DNA of 64,000 bases from Aldrovandia affinis (GCA_029706075.1 JAINUG010000196.1:1025001-1089000), one strand, 5' to 3'; positions 32,640-46,030 are shown, numbered from the stretch's first letter. Numbers and translations: made by a program. The notes: generated by a model from the sequence alone, not told the origin.

Positions 32640-33935
32640 TTAGCATTTCTGTAATACATGCAAAATTGTATCATGATTGGAATGAATCGGCCAGCAGTCC
32701 CGCAGTCTCCTGGGCCGAGGGCAGTTTAGGCAGGGTAATGAACCGGCAGGCCTTGGAGAAACGGTCCACAACCATGAAGACCGCGGTGTGACCGTGCGAG
32801 GGAGGTAACCCTGTGACAAAGTCCATGGAGATGTGGGAGGACAGAGTAGCCCTTGGGGGCGTGTCCGGGGGTTTTTGTGCTGAGTGCACACGGCGCAGGC
32901 CAGGACGAACAACCGGACCTCCTCCTCCATCTTGAGCCACCAGAACCGTCTACGGAGAAACTCCAGGGTGCGAGACACCCCTGTGTGTCCGGTCAGATGG
33001 GAGGCATGACCCCACTGCAGTATTTGATTCCGAACCGAATGAATCGTTGGGGAACAAATGAGCGGTTAGGCGGGCCATGGTCGCCAGGGTCTGGTTGCCA
33101 TGTTCCTCGTGGAGAAGAAGCCCGACGGACATTGATAGCTTGGGTGTGGAAAGCCCGAATGGCAATGCCCCTGGATGAAGGCGGGGAATGCGCACCAGGT
33201 TGATGCACCGGAGATCCAGCTAGGTGAGGCAGGATGGTACACGGCCACAGACCTCCCTCCTTCTTCCCCACTGGGGCGAGGTGGATGATATGTGCAGTGA
33301 GTGCCTCCCAGGAGCTTCGGGACAATGAAAAGATCCGGGAGGGAGCGTCGGGCTTCTGGTTCTTGGACATGATGGTGACCTAGAGTGGAATGGTCCGGCG
33401 GTCAGCCTCCAGGGCTGTGACTGACAGAGGAGAGTCCAACGCGAGATGGGTTCCTCCTGCTCAGCTAGGGGAGCTTGAGGCGGATTGACCCTCCCGGTGT
33501 GGTAGAAGCGGGGCTTTTCCGCAGTAATGACAGAGCTGGTGATTCCGCTCTTCCTAACTGCAGCCAGAGTGATGTCCGAGGTCAGAGAATGGGGGTGTTG
33601 GTCCGGCGCTCGTGCATGCGTTCCCGGTGGCGATTATCGAGCTGTATGGATAATGCTACTAGTTCCTCCCACTGCTCGATGTGCCCATGAATAACGAATT
33701 CATCCTTAAGCCCCTCACTAAGACCCTGCTGGAACATTGCTATCACCGCCTCGTTATTCCAGCGGCTCTCCGCGACCAGGGTGCGGAACTCGGTGGCGTA
33801 AGCGGCGACCGTCCAGCATCCCTGCTTGATCCGGAGCAGCCGGTTAGCCGCTTCATGACCCTGGACCGGATGGTCGAACACCTTCCTTAACTTGAACATG
33901 AACCGGGAATAGCTGTCGCAGACAAGCCCTTGTTC
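32640..33935 (-). mobile_element. Fossil Ty3/Gypsy LTR retrotransposon, internal part
   Basis: Minus-strand pieces of a gag region (33582-33935) and of an integrase region (32640-33000) are recognisable in the order expected for the family. Protease and reverse transcriptase were not recognised. The element is broken in several places and old. It is joined to an L2 fragment at about 33935. Confidence 0.8.
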
Positions 33936-34845
33936 CTCCCAGATGGCCGTCCGAAATCTGATGCGTGCTGCAATGGGGAGCCAGTGCAGAGAGGAGAGTA
34001 GAGGGGTGACGTGGGTGAACTTGGGTAGCATTCTGGACTAGTTGCAATGGCTTGATGGCACAGGCTAGTAGGCCTGCCAGCAAGGAATTGCAGTAGTCCA
34101 GATGCAAGATCACCAGGGTCTGGACCAGGAGTTGTGTGGCCTCTTAGGTTAGGAATGGTCGGATCCTCCGGATGTTGTGGAGGGTGATCGCTGCTATGTG
34201 GCCCGAGAAGCACAGCTGGTCATCCAGGGTCACTCCAAGACTCCTAGCAGACCGGGATGGAGACACTATAGAGCCTTCCACGGTGATTGAAGCATCGATC
34301 ATTGGTGAGCCCTTCGCTGGGAGGAAGAGCAGCTCAGTCTTCCCCAGGTTCAGCTTCAGGTGGTGGGTGGACATCCAGGCAGAGATGTCAGCCAGGCATG
34401 CAGAGATCTGTGCCGGGACCTGCGTCTCAGATGAAGAGAAGGAGAGAAAGAGTTGTGTCGTCAGCATAACAGTGGTAAGAAAAACCATGAGCAGAGATAA
34501 CAGAACCAAGTGACTTGGTGTACAGGGAAATTAGGACTGGGCCTAGCACTGAGCCCTGCGGGACTCTAGTAGAGAGGGTGTGGGGAGAGGAGAGGAATCC
34601 TCTCCAGGCCACCTGGTAGGACCGGTCAGCTAGGTAGGACTTGAACCATGTCAGTGTAGATCCAGAGATTCCCATCTCAACGAGAACTGAGAGCAGGATC
34701 TGGTGGTCCACGGTATCAAATGCAGCTGACAGGTCGAAGAGGAGGAGGATGGAGCTAAGGGAGGACGGAGCTAAGGGGTTTAGCCTATCTACTCCGCTAC
34801 CACACTCACAGTTTAACTCAAGCAATCCCAAATGAAAGACTGGGA
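33935..34845 (-). mobile_element. L2 LINE reverse transcriptase fragment
   Basis: Minus-strand frames encode FDLSAAFDTVDHQILLSVLV, VPQGSVLGPVL and the catalytic YADDTTL box (34427-34831). Downstream come WMSTHHLKLNLGKTELLFLP, RSLGVTLDDQL and LDYCNSLLAGL in shifted frames. The order is that of L2-type ORF2. Both ends are missing and there are at least two frame changes. Confidence 0.88.
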
Positions 34846-35225
34846 AGGGGAGGGCCTTAAAGATGATAGGGCCCTGTCATGATTGCTCATTGTTTCTTGC
34901 TGTCGCTGTTTTCAGTCAATCTACCAGCCCGACACGTCTTGTTTGAAAGAAATAGAGAAATAATCCTGACATAATGTTGAAGGCAGTCAGGCAGGTGAAG
35001 CTGGAGAACAAATCAATCAGAAGCACAGCAAACGATTTTAATATAAATTACCGAACTTTTTTGTTTGTTTGTTTGGTTTATTTGGTGATTAAAAACGGCA
35101 CATAGGCCAACATACATAACATACAAGAGAAAGTAAAAATAAAAAATCACAGAGGATAAAAACACAATAAAGCCCGAAGGCTTATTTCCATTGTGGTCCT
35201 CACAAAGGTACTCTGACTCGGTATT

Positions 35226-36855
35226 GTGAAAAGGTTACCAGCGAAGAAATTGTCAGTCAGGCAGCCATGCCAACAACAGTGGTTGGCTATAGAAAGCCAC
35301 GGCAGGTATTTCCACCTGATTTGGAGATGCAGCTTGTTCATTATATCGCTAGGTCAGCTGACATTTATTTTGATCTGTCGCCAAGTGAGATCAAAAGACT
35401 TGCCTACCAGTTTGCTGTGGCACACAAGCTGAAGTTCACACCAATGTGGGCAGAAACAGTAAAGGCCAGCTCGGAGTGGTTTACAGCCTTCTTAAAACGG
35501 CACCCAATGCTGGCGCTAAGAAAGCCTGAGGCAACTAGCCTTGCCAGAGCTAGTAGCTTCAACCGAGAAAATGTTAATGCCTTCTTCGACAATTTAGCAA
35601 ATGTGCTAGACAGACATCAATTTGGACCAGGGGACATATGGAATGTCTACGAAACTGGGGTGACCACGGTCCATAAACCTGACAAAGTAGTGGCCAGACG
35701 GGGATTCAAACAAGTAGGGTCACTGTCCTCCGCTGAAAGGGGGACGCTTGTCACACTGGCCTGTGCTGTCTCAGCCACAGGAAATAGTATACCTCCATAT
35801 TTCATATTTCCCCGTGTCAACTTCCGCAACCATTTCGTAATCAACGGACCACCTGGCAGCAAGGGAGCGGCAAATCCCTCGGGGTGGATGAAAGATGTGC
35901 ACTTTGTTGACTTCCTGAAACATTTCATTGAGCATACAAAATGCTCAAAGGAGAAACCATGTTTACTCCTTTTGGACAACCACGAATCTCATATGTCCAT
36001 TGATGGACTCAATTATGCCAAAGAAAACGGCATAATTATGGTGTCATTCCCACCTCACTGCTCTCATCGGCTTCAACCCTTAGACAGGTCTGTCTGTCTA
36101 CGGGCCGCTAAAAAGGCACATCAACACAGCGTGTGATGCATGGATGAGGAACAATCCTGGGAAAACAATGTCAATTTATGACATTCCTGGGATTGTGGTA
36201 ATCGCTTATCCTGTGGCTGCAACCCCCTTGAACATTCAGGCTGGCTTTAGGGTAGCTGGGGTACAGCCTTACAACAGGGATGTATTTTTGGAAACTGAGT
36301 TTGCGCCATCCTATGTTACGGATCGCCCTGCCCCGCCAGGCCCCAGTACCAACCCTGCCCTGCCAGGCACAAGCACAGACGCAGACCCGTTCAGTTCCCA
36401 TGCCAGCTCACCCTTACCCAGCAATGCTAGTGCTGGCAGCAGACTACCAACTCCAGAGGACCTCCGGCCATTTCCAAAAGCTGGTCCCCGAAAACAAACT
36501 AATAATGGAAGAAAGCGGCGCAAAACCGCAATTCTAACAGACACACCCGTGAAGCAAGCACTACAAATGGAAAAATCACAATCTAAAAACAGGCTGTTTC
36601 TGGAGGAAGGGAAGCAAAGTGCAAAATCTGGATCTGCCGAGAACAAAAAGGCAACAGTAAAAAGAGAAAGACGAGTCATCATCAGATGAAGAGGAGTGCT
36701 TCTGCCTAGTCTGCATGGAGCCATTTTCTAACAGCCGCCCAAAAGAGACTTGGGTGCAGTGTGTGAGATGCAAGAAGTGGGCCCATGATGCTTGCACCCC
36801 AGGCCAGGCAATTTATTTGTGCCAGAACTGTGACTCTGAAGATGAGTCTGATTAG
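35226..36855 (+). pseudogene. Pogo/Tigger-type transposase with C-terminal PHD finger, broken
   Basis: The first open stretch (35267-36136) holds a CENP-B-like DNA-binding part ([38 protein letters not shown]) and a DDE core. Asp is seen in [12 protein letters not shown] and in HRLQPLD. The first catalytic Asp is replaced by Tyr (NVYETGV where NVDETG is usual). Frame shifts near 36095 and near 36665 break the frame. The next stretch (36144-36689) is Pro/Ser-rich. The last 36690-36855 encodes a Cys4-His-Cys3 PHD finger (CLVC, CVRC, HDAC, CQNC). The N-terminal psq-type helix-turn-helix was not found. The loss of Asp and the frame shifts argue that it is dead. Confidence 0.85.
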
Positions 36856-36989
36856 AAGTGTTTCGTTGTGCATTACACCACGTCTGTTTTGTTAAGACTA
36901 AGTATTTTGTTCTTTAATGAATGAGTTCTTTAATGAAATGTACTTGGTTTTGAATTTGAAAGTAAAACAATTATATTCACAATTATTTA

Positions 36990-37250
36990 GTTGTATTGTT
37001 ATTTGTTGTTAATCCAATGTGACAACTTACCCCACATACTATGACATAGTGTGACAACTTACCCCCTGATGGACACCCTCTATTTAACTGTCTACAACTC
37101 CATACTGAAATAAGATATGAATATGTAATGAATACAAAATATGTGCCCAAGACTTCCACCTTTCATTTGGTATGACATTTACACCATTGCGGTGTATTGC
37201 GCCCAGTACAGGTAAGACAGAGTGAAAAGTGTGACAACATTTTAAATTTT
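36990..37250 (+). repeat. Probable 3' end region of the pogo-type element
   Basis: GTGTGACAACTTACCCC-like motifs repeat at 37018, 37053 and, partly, 37230. This kind of subterminal repeat fits a transposon end, but no matching left end was found near 35000. Confidence 0.4.
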
Positions 37251-37269
37251 GTATTTATTAAAACAGGGT

Positions 37270-37357
37270 GTGTCATATAGAAAAAACGTTTCGACCAATC
37301 GAAAAAAACGGACGACTGTTGGTCGACCAAGATTTCTTTTAGTCGGGGACAGCCCTA
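37270..37357 (-). mobile_element. End fragment of another hAT-like element
   Basis: The stretch ending GTCGGGGACAGCCCTA with GGTCGACCAAGATTTC recalls the terminal sequence of a common fish hAT family. Only one end is seen. Confidence 0.4.
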
Positions 37358-37999
37358 GTATTTCAGTGTATGTGACGTTATCACCGTCATTGGGTGTGTG
37401 TATGCGTTAAGAATGACCTCCGTGTGATTCCATGCACATATTGTACTTCTCATGTACTACTACACCCTTAATTTTAAATAAAGAAGTAGTACTGCAATGG
37501 AAAAGCAAAATCTCGAGACTTTTAATTCCGTGGCGTCCACCGCTACATTATCATGTTTAAAAACATGTTGGTTGGAAGCTGAGTGCGATGTAGGCGGAGC
37601 CGCTCGTTCAATCGAACGAGTACAACGAACGACTCAATTGAGGAAAGGAATTATTACTCCCGAGTCAGTCAAAATGATCGTTCAACTCGAACCGATCGTT
37701 CGCGAACTGCACATCACTACCGCACGAGAGTCCAAAATGCGAGGGGCTTAAATTAATTTTAGAAAAGAATGACTAAACATTTTCAGGGGGGCTGAGATGA
37801 AAGACGTGGCTGAAGCCCCCCTAAATATTGTCTAAAATAGCCACTACGCTGCACAATTGGGAAATGAAAACTCAATATCATCTTGCATATTGCGTTTTAA
37901 TTGTAATTTTGTCACAAAGTACGTGCTTACAACAAGGACCTGAAATGGCAAACGTAAACTTTTTTTCCTCATTTCTGTTTATGTTGTAATTATGGCAGG

Positions 38000-40200
38000 G
38001 TTATACTGGCAGGACAAAGAAAATGCAATGTCAAATGCATCATTGCATTTTCATTTTCACTTTGTCACACATAATGCACCCTCAAACAAGGAAATTAAAT
38101 TTTGCGAATTTTGCTATTGCAAAAGTTTTAATTTTGGCGGTAATTACGCTCACACAAGAATTAAATGAAATGACTTGGTAAATGGTAGCCTACTGCATTT
38201 TCTTTTTTTCTAACTAGCATTTTATTTTGAGTTTTGGAGAAAAAAAAATCCATACAAGCCCAGTGGCTGTTGAAATCAATGAAAAATAGCTACAGTAATA
38301 TCTAAGAATCAAACCAATGGTAAACACATCTCCACTGATTCCCACATACAGTATATTAGGCTCACGGGTGTGTCATTGCGGTCTGCGCCGCTTTTTTCTT
38401 CCGTTATTTTGAAACTCTAAGAATCAAACCAATTACTGATCCTCCAGTGATTGAGAGGTAAAGATTGTGGAAATGGAACACTTATTTCCCGTTATTCTTC
38501 TGTATAGACTGTCTTGTGGCAATAATATAATATAATATAATAATCTTAACAAAAAATAGATGAGATCTTAGATGTGATCGTCCGCTGCTGCTACTACCGT
38601 GCCACTAATGCTGGGTAAAGCATTATATATACAGTAACAGCTGGAGTTCAAGAATATCAAGAACAGATTGTCTTTTACAGTTTACAACTCACATCCTGTT
38701 AGGATTCTTTCGCTTGTTAGACTGCTCGGCATTGCCAGTTGTTATTTTTTCACTTGGTGCTACAGTTCATCTGCTCTCATTCTCGCCAAGTGTCTCCAAT
38801 AGTAGGCAAAAAAGGTCAGCCAGGCAGCAGATTAAACATTTCGTGAAGAAATTTGTGCAGACAATGAGAAGCGCCAAATGAGGTGATAGGGCTGTATTCC
38901 AATGAGTTCAATTAGTCTTTCCTTCCCAGGGCAAAGACACCCGCAACCTACTGTACACCGACTGTTCGCAATACAGAACGCAGAGCTCTTCTTAAGGGCA
39001 CCGTCGGCAAAGAGATCACAGCGGAATCACTCGGTAAATTGTAGAAAAAGAAAGAAAGAAAAACTTCCACGAGAGCAAATTGGCTCTGGTATTTTGAGGC
39101 GAACATGATTTGCTTTGTTTTAGGAAGAGGGACCAATCAATCGTCAGTACATTCACTTAGAAGCACAGGCACTCTGGCTGGGTAAAAAGGAACGGTTTAG
39201 AGCATGCATCTGACATTGATTCATAAGCGCAGCGCTGCCTGAGTCGCCAAAGGATTGCCAGATACATTGCAAGAGCGGAGGACGATTTTTTTGTACTTAG
39301 AGAATCAGAGGGCTGAATCAAGATCCCACTGTCTTAAGTCGTTCACAAATTACACATTGTTTGATTGCGCAAGGCGTCGATGTCAGCGTGTTGTGTAGTA
39401 GGCTAGACTATTTTAGCGTAAAGTCGGGAATATTGGTATTAGGCTGTTCGCCGATGTGAAATGGCTTGCTGTATTTAACTACAAATTGACAATGTCATAC
39501 TTGAAAACGTATTCATATGTAGGCTATATATGAACATTATTAGTTATTAGCCTACTGTCCATTATTTTATGTCGATGTAAATAATCTTTTAAATACTGAA
39601 TACTTGTGATAACGAAATAATTCCGATGTTATTTAAGTAGCTCTGTTATTCCTTAAATCAGAAACTAATAGTTTAATTTAAGTTCTACTTCATTTTTACT
39701 TCGAGTGTTATTCGTGTATTTATATAGGCTACACGTAACCTACGCCGATATAGGCTACACACTTGCAATCACAGAAACGAGAGGGTCTATCTGTCCAGCA
39801 TGACTTGTTTTTTTAACCAACAAAATCATATTTTTGTCCTATCACTCATCAGGCCTTCACTTCAAGCTTCGAACCCCCAAAATATCACTTGGTTCAAGTG
39901 ATAAATATCTACCTCCCATGCCAACAATTAAACATATACTGTATATATACAACGGATGGCTATACTTTGTAAGTTATACTGACATCTATAATAAATGTGG
40001 CCATGTAAAAAAAAAAATTATAGGTTGTCAATTCCTATATTGCACGCACCTGCTCTGTAGGTGTAGGCTAACTGCGCGTAATGACTGTTGCAGGTTTCAG
40101 ATCTTGACGTATTCGATGCTTGTACCAGCGCACGGAGCCTTCTCTGTACAAAAGTGACTGACTTCAGCAGCGCCTGACCGGCTGCGTTTCGCGGATTCAG
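38000..40200. other. Non-coding DNA upstream of a putative promoter
   Basis: AT-rich sequence without coding frames or recognisable repeats, apart from an AATAT run at 38520. If 40250-40914 is a first exon, this is its upstream flank. Confidence 0.4.
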
Positions 40201-40250
40201 TTTTCTCTCGCTCTCTCTTCCTCTCTATATATTAGACCTGCTATCTGTGC
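40200..40250 (+). promoter_or_regulatory. Possible core promoter (TATA-like) of the downstream gene
   Basis: A CT-rich tract is followed by CTCTATATATTAG at about 40224-40236, about 30 bases before a possible start of transcription near 40260. It precedes a long stretch that ends in a strong splice donor. Weak on its own. Confidence 0.3.
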
Positions 40251-40259
40251 AGAGTAACC

Positions 40260-40914
40260 GTGCCGTTTCTTTATTCCGTCAAAGTAATTTGAATGCTATC
40301 AGTGTGCTGGGCAGACCCGGTCACTAAAGCAGGGACAATTGTACGCTGTATGTAGAAATGCTCCGTGATCTGTCCCTGTTGCTGCGCTAAGCATTTTCAA
40401 TTATACAAGGGCGAGTTGAAACGAAGCATTTTCAAGATAAAGCTACGTCAACATTTGTTCAATTCTACAGTACTTTCACGAAAAAAAGAAAATGAAAAAA
40501 GGTTTTGCCTGGACATGGTATGTCTGCGAACCAGACCTTCAATGGATTTAAGAAAATCATTATTTGTACATCGTCTCTAACTGTTTTGCTGCGGATATTT
40601 TGTAAGAGCGCGCGTTTGCTGGCTTGTCAGGGTATTCAGTAGCCTAATAACTAGCCGTACTCTTCTTTACAACATAGCTACCGTTTGTTGCACCGCTAGC
40701 TACATCACTGCATTTCCCCCTTCAAGATTAAAGACACGCACTTAAAAGCACAGATAAAGGAAGAAGCAGTGGACTGCAATCTGAACATTTCTTATTCCCA
40801 TCTGCGTTTTTTTTTTAGATATTCAAAGAACTTAAAACGAAAATACAGAACAAAAGCAGACCGGCGGAGGCAGGGAACCAAGGAAGGGTTCATAAGCTCA
40901 TGTGGAAAAAACAG
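40260..40914 (+). other. Putative 5' untranslated first exon, possibly of grik4
   Basis: The stretch ends AAACAG|GTAAGA, a near-perfect splice donor at 40914/40915. No long frame is open through it. In vertebrates the kainate receptor subunit gene grik4 commonly follows arhgef12 in the same orientation and has non-coding leader exons and a very long first intron, which fits the empty 41-64 kb. The gene identity is inference from synteny; no grik4 coding exon is in the window. Confidence 0.35.
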
Positions 40915-43290
40915 GTAAGATTAACTGGTCCCAGTGTGTGGCTAACTAAGTTCGATTACAACTGTAGAGGCTGCTACTCATTTATTTCATCAACCCGATT
41001 CAAGAAGACTGTTGTCGACTCTTAATGATATTGGAAGGGTGGTATTTTATATTGGCCAATATTATTTTATTTATGGATTAATCACTGGAATCTGTCGCAC
41101 CAATAAATAATAGTTAATGCATTACAGATACATACGTCTTCTAACCATGTAACTGTCCTGTTCTGTATCGCGGTATGAACAGCTGGTCCCTCTTAACATT
41201 TGCATGGAGTAGGCTGTCGACAAAATGAACGAGGGAACTCTTTTTTTTCTTCTTCTTTTTTTTAACAACCACTTGTTTTATCCAGCCCGAAGACTTATGA
41301 ATCAACCCAGCAGGTACCGTGCTCGCACAGGTTGCCATAGGTCTGTTTTACTGACACGCAGTGAATCAGTCACAGTTCTGACAATCCTGGTTGTTAATCA
41401 ACCCATTGAAGCCCGGCTGAACGCGACTTGCAGTAGCTTACACACTTGCTGAACTGGTGGGAACTAAAGGCCATGAATCATTTTTTAAGCACATATTTAG
41501 ACAAGTATGGAATTTGATGAGCAAACCTGAAAAATGTTCTTGTAGGCTACTTTACATTAAAAGGCTTAAAATGGTAGGCTACAGTTAGTAATATCACTAA
41601 CCTTACAATTACTGCATGTACGTGCAATATCACGAAATCTGTACATTTCCATATTCCTCAAGTTGTTTTCAGGAGCCCTCTAATTCTGTTGGTTTAGTTT
41701 ATTGTTCTGTGCCATTGTTATTTCAGCAATGCTTGCTATTTAATGAGTTTAATTGTGAGAGAGAGGGGAGAGAGGGGAGGGGGGCAGAGAGAGAGAATAT
41801 GATTAGATGTGCTGAAGGCCAAGGCTGGTGATGTTGAAGGTTAATTATCGCCACTCGTCTCCCACACCAGGAGAATGAGGCTGACTGACTGTCACTAGTC
41901 CTTGATGAAGTTGCCTTTTTGAGTGGGCTCCAACGGGTGCCTCTCTCTGCCTGTGCTCAGTGTGTCCAACGTCACTTTCACAAAACACTCCTTCCGCCCA
42001 CTCCCACGGGTTCTCAGGGCCATCATGAGCTCTGGCTTGTGGCCTAAGTAATGATCCCTTAGACTTCACTTGCTGGAGATTTAATCAGTGCGTCACTCAT
42101 GACCCGCCGGGGCTGGATGGCCTCTACCAGTTAGAAGCACTGGGCATCCTCAGGTGGTCCTCCAGTGTACCCCTAGGCTGTGATGTGCTTTGGCCTGCGG
42201 TTCTGATGGTCCATTTAAGGTTTTGTTGCACTCTGTTTAGTGGCATTTACTAAAGGGAACCTATTGGGTGGGAATAAGTGGGAAAACATTAAACCTAGGG
42301 ATAACTGGACATACTGCACTATAAGCATTTATAAATCAGACCATTTACATAGTGCAGGCTTACAATGCTCAACACATGGGGACCAGTTTTATACTCATTC
42401 AGTTGTCCTTGGGAACTTTGATGTCATTCAAATTATTGTCCTAATTATCATAATGTTGTTATATATATATATATAGAGAGAGAGAGAGATGTACAGATAC
42501 AAAATAATGATAATAGTAATAAAAATAATTTTAATTTAAGATTTTTTCACACCCTAAGCAAGTTTAATGAAAAAATATATATATCTGTACTCATGCCACA
42601 TGCAGGTTACTACCAGTTGTTGTTTGACACTACTGTGCCTTTACAAATGCCCCTTGGACCCCTTGAAATGCAGTGATGTTTCAGTGGCTTTGAGTCCCAT
42701 TGATCATGTGTGTTGGACATTAGCCAGTGGAGCAACCACAGTGACATCAGTCCTTGAACTGTTTTTGTTCATCTTTACAAAACAACGGAGGTAGTGATTG
42801 TTCCATTAATCTTATGGGGTCCTGAAATAGAAAGCCATTTGAACTCCTGCTAATTTGACTGAGCTAGGTTTAGCTACAGGGTGGTCTCACCATGAGGTTA
42901 GCCATGGGACACACTGCTTCAGAAAACAAAATGGTCAAGGTACTGGCAAACTATGCAAAAACCATGTTAAAAACCATATTTTTGCATGGTCTCGAACCAT
43001 AGCACACCAATAGCAATGTGCCAAAGTCAGAAAAGGAGTTTGCTCTGCAAGAAGTCGCTAACTTCAAAAACAAGTTCAAGTTGGTGACCACATGAGGTAC
43101 ATCCTTGGACCTCTGCAATGAAAAGTATATTTGGCATGTTTACTTAACAAAGTATTTATAACGATTAAACCATTGTTGACATTAAGTGCAAAATTGTTGA
43201 ATGTTAATAAATATGTCACTAAGGGTTGCCTTAAGGTTGATTGAGAAAATCTCCAACAATGTTACAATATGCACTGCTGACATGGAAATA
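40915..43290. other. Non-coding DNA, probable start of a long intron
   Basis: No coding exon is seen. It includes a GA-rich stretch at 41755-41800 and a TA then GA run at 42460-42490. Confidence 0.45.
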
Positions 43291-43292
43291 TA

Positions 43293-43810
43293 CAGGAAAC
43301 TGTCAAAATAAAGGAAACACCAACATAAAGTGTCTTAATAGGGTGTTGGGCCACCACAAGTTTCCCGAACAGCTTCAGTGCATCTTGGCACAGATGCTAC
43401 ATATCTGGAACTCTATTGGAGGGATGCAGGACCATTCTTCCTCTAGAAATTCCATCATTTGCTGTGTTGTTGATGGTGGTGGAAAATACTGTACCAAGCG
43501 CCACTCCAGAATCTCCCATAAGTGTTAAATTGGGTAGAGATATTGAGACATCCATGGCATATGGTTTACATCGTTTTCATGCTCATCAAACCATTCAGTC
43601 ACCACTCGTTGTCTGTGGATGGGGCATTGTCATCCTGGAAGAGAAGAGACCACTCCTATGAGGATAGAAATGCTTCACCATAGGATGAAGGTGATGACTC
43701 TAAGGGGTTGAGTGGACCAAAACCATGACAGGAAAATGCACCCCACACCATACCAAAACCGTCAGAACCCTTGTTACCATGGATGTACCCTTTATTTTGG
43801 CAGTTGCCTG
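43293..43810 (-). mobile_element. Short Tc1-type element, copy 1
   Basis: Ends CAGGAAACTGTCAAAATAAA and TTTATTTTGGCAGTTGCCTG are inverted repeats flanked by TA. The inside is a decayed minus-strand transposase fragment. It is about 520 bases and matches 54721-55243 in length and sequence. Confidence 0.85.
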
Positions 43811-44989
43811 TATGTTTGGCCGCCATAATGGATGTGACTTAAGATAAATGTTTTGTACACATTTGCAATGAACAATAAATATGCAAAAATGTAGCTGGAT
43901 TGAGCAAATTTTAAATATCTGCAAAAATCATGTTTTGCCATCATATTAGTTATGATTGGGTTTGGTCAGGGACCAAAAGCCATGAAAAGCAGTCTGCACA
44001 CATGTCCTCATGAACTGCCAAATGACAGATTAATGAGTGAATGATGTGAGAAGTTGTATACCTGTGACAAATGGATTTGTCCGGTCGTGGCATTGTATGT
44101 AATGAGACAGAAGGCATTATACTTACATCTGTTGCTAATGAGCACCAGGTGTGCCTGATCTGAGTGAAACTGGACAATGCTGTCAAGAGGTATGCAAGGA
44201 AAAACAACAAGATGAAATAAAAAAGGGAAGAAATGGAACTATTACAGCTTCAAAATATAACTTATAATATAAGTAATGCTGTCTGTACAATAATGGGAAT
44301 ATTGGGGTCTTAACTTTTCCTTGTAGTGCTGGTTTCTGCAATTACGCACCTCAGTCAGTACATTATACAACACCTGCTGAGTGATCCAGACCTTTTAAAC
44401 CACAGGCATGTCTGTGAAAATAATCATCTCCACATGGCCCCCCCAGAATTCTTTATTTAAATATTTGGGTCAGTGTTATTGATGGGGATGAAAGAGTATT
44501 TGTTTTATTCAGAATTTAAACCTTGAGAGTGCTGATTGGCATTTCCTGATGTGTGAAACATTGGGGTGTGAAACATGACAACATGATGAAACGTGATGAG
44601 TTTAGCTTCTTTTCCACCAGTGGCCCTGTAGGAGAGCTTAAGGACCCTGTATAATATAAAAATAACTCTTTACTTGCATAGTTTATTTCCTCAAAATGTG
44701 AATGAATGCAAATCTCACTGCAGAGAGTCTATCTACACTGACTTTTAAAAGTAAAAAAAGGGGAGGGCAGATTTTTTCCAGGTATTCTCCTTGAAGCATC
44801 CATAGATTATTCAGAAGTCAAATCGTCTGAAACGCATGTCCCTACTTGCGGACATCTGACAAGTGCTGACTGTTGACTATGAGCTTTGTAAAATGGGACT
44901 AGCCAGTGTTGAAAGTTCATATTCTTCATCAGGCAAGCAGCCATGTTAAAATGTAAAAACCAAAATGTACAGAATATATTTGTTATGCA

Positions 44990-45108
<119 letters not shown>

Positions 45109-45191
45109 TTTGTAAATCTATGGATGCTTGTATGTATACAGACAGTATATGAGACGTATTGACCATGATGAACATAAATTGTTCACTGTAA

Positions 45192-46030
45192 ACAGTCATG
45201 TCTAAAATTATTGAGACCCTTGATAAAGATGAGCAAAAAAGGCTGTATAAAATAAACAATACAGGTTATAAACTATATTGTATGTATATGTAAAAATTGT
45301 AAAATTATATTATTTTATACTAATACAATTGTTCAGGAAAAATGATTTTCTTGAGCAAGTATTATTTTTAAATAGAAGATATGTCACAATTATTAGCATC
45401 CCTAATAATTATTTTAAGTAAAATCTAACAAAAATACATCTGCACTAACATGTCAACTTCTATAGTGCTTTATGGGATTAGTGAACATATTCATGGGATC
45501 TTTGACCATTCCTCCATATAGAATCTTTCAAGATCCTTCAGTTTGTGCTTGTGTACTGTCTTCTTCAATTCAAATCACAAATTTCCAATTGGGTTGAAGT
45601 CTGGAGACTGAAAACAAAACAGTGTTTTTGTGGTCAGTTAGGTATTTCTAGGTTGATTTTGAGGTATGCTTGGGATAGTTGTCTTGCTGAAAGATCAAGT
45701 TGTGACTAAGTTTCTTCTTCCTGGCAAGGGGGCAACCAGGTTTTTGGCCAAAATGTCTTGGTATTTGCTGGATTTCATGAATCCATTGACCCGAACAAGA
45801 GCCCCAACAGTAGATGCAAAAAAATGAATATCATCAAAGATCCACCACCATATTTCACAACATAAGCATCCTCCTTCTGATGCAAAAACCCACTACTGCA
45901 TGTGCATATGACCAAAAACCTAAATTTCTGTCTCATCTGACCATAACACTTTGTTCCAATTGGAGATCTGCGTTGCATTTTCCATTTACGAGCATGCATG
46001 CTACAGGTAGGAGATCTTAAGGTATATTTC
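45192..46030 (-). pseudogene. Decayed Tc1-type transposon
   Basis: The left part CAGTCATGTCTAAAATTATT fits a Tc1 terminal repeat. Minus-strand frame 45775-46032 retains a shifted transposase piece with KYGGGSLMIF, like the family's GGGS box. Several frame breaks; the right end is unclear. Confidence 0.6.

Larger units (their letters stand above)
31931..37855. mobile_element. Possible hAT-like element opened by nested insertions
   Basis: The left end CAGGGGCGATTCTAGG...TTTAGGGGGGCTCAGCC and the right end, reverse complement GCAGCGTAGTGGCTATTTTA...TTTAGGGGGGCTTCAGCC, look like the two ends of a fish hAT-like family. Between them lie Gypsy, L2, pogo and other pieces. The pairing of the two ends is inference. 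Confidence 0.4.
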
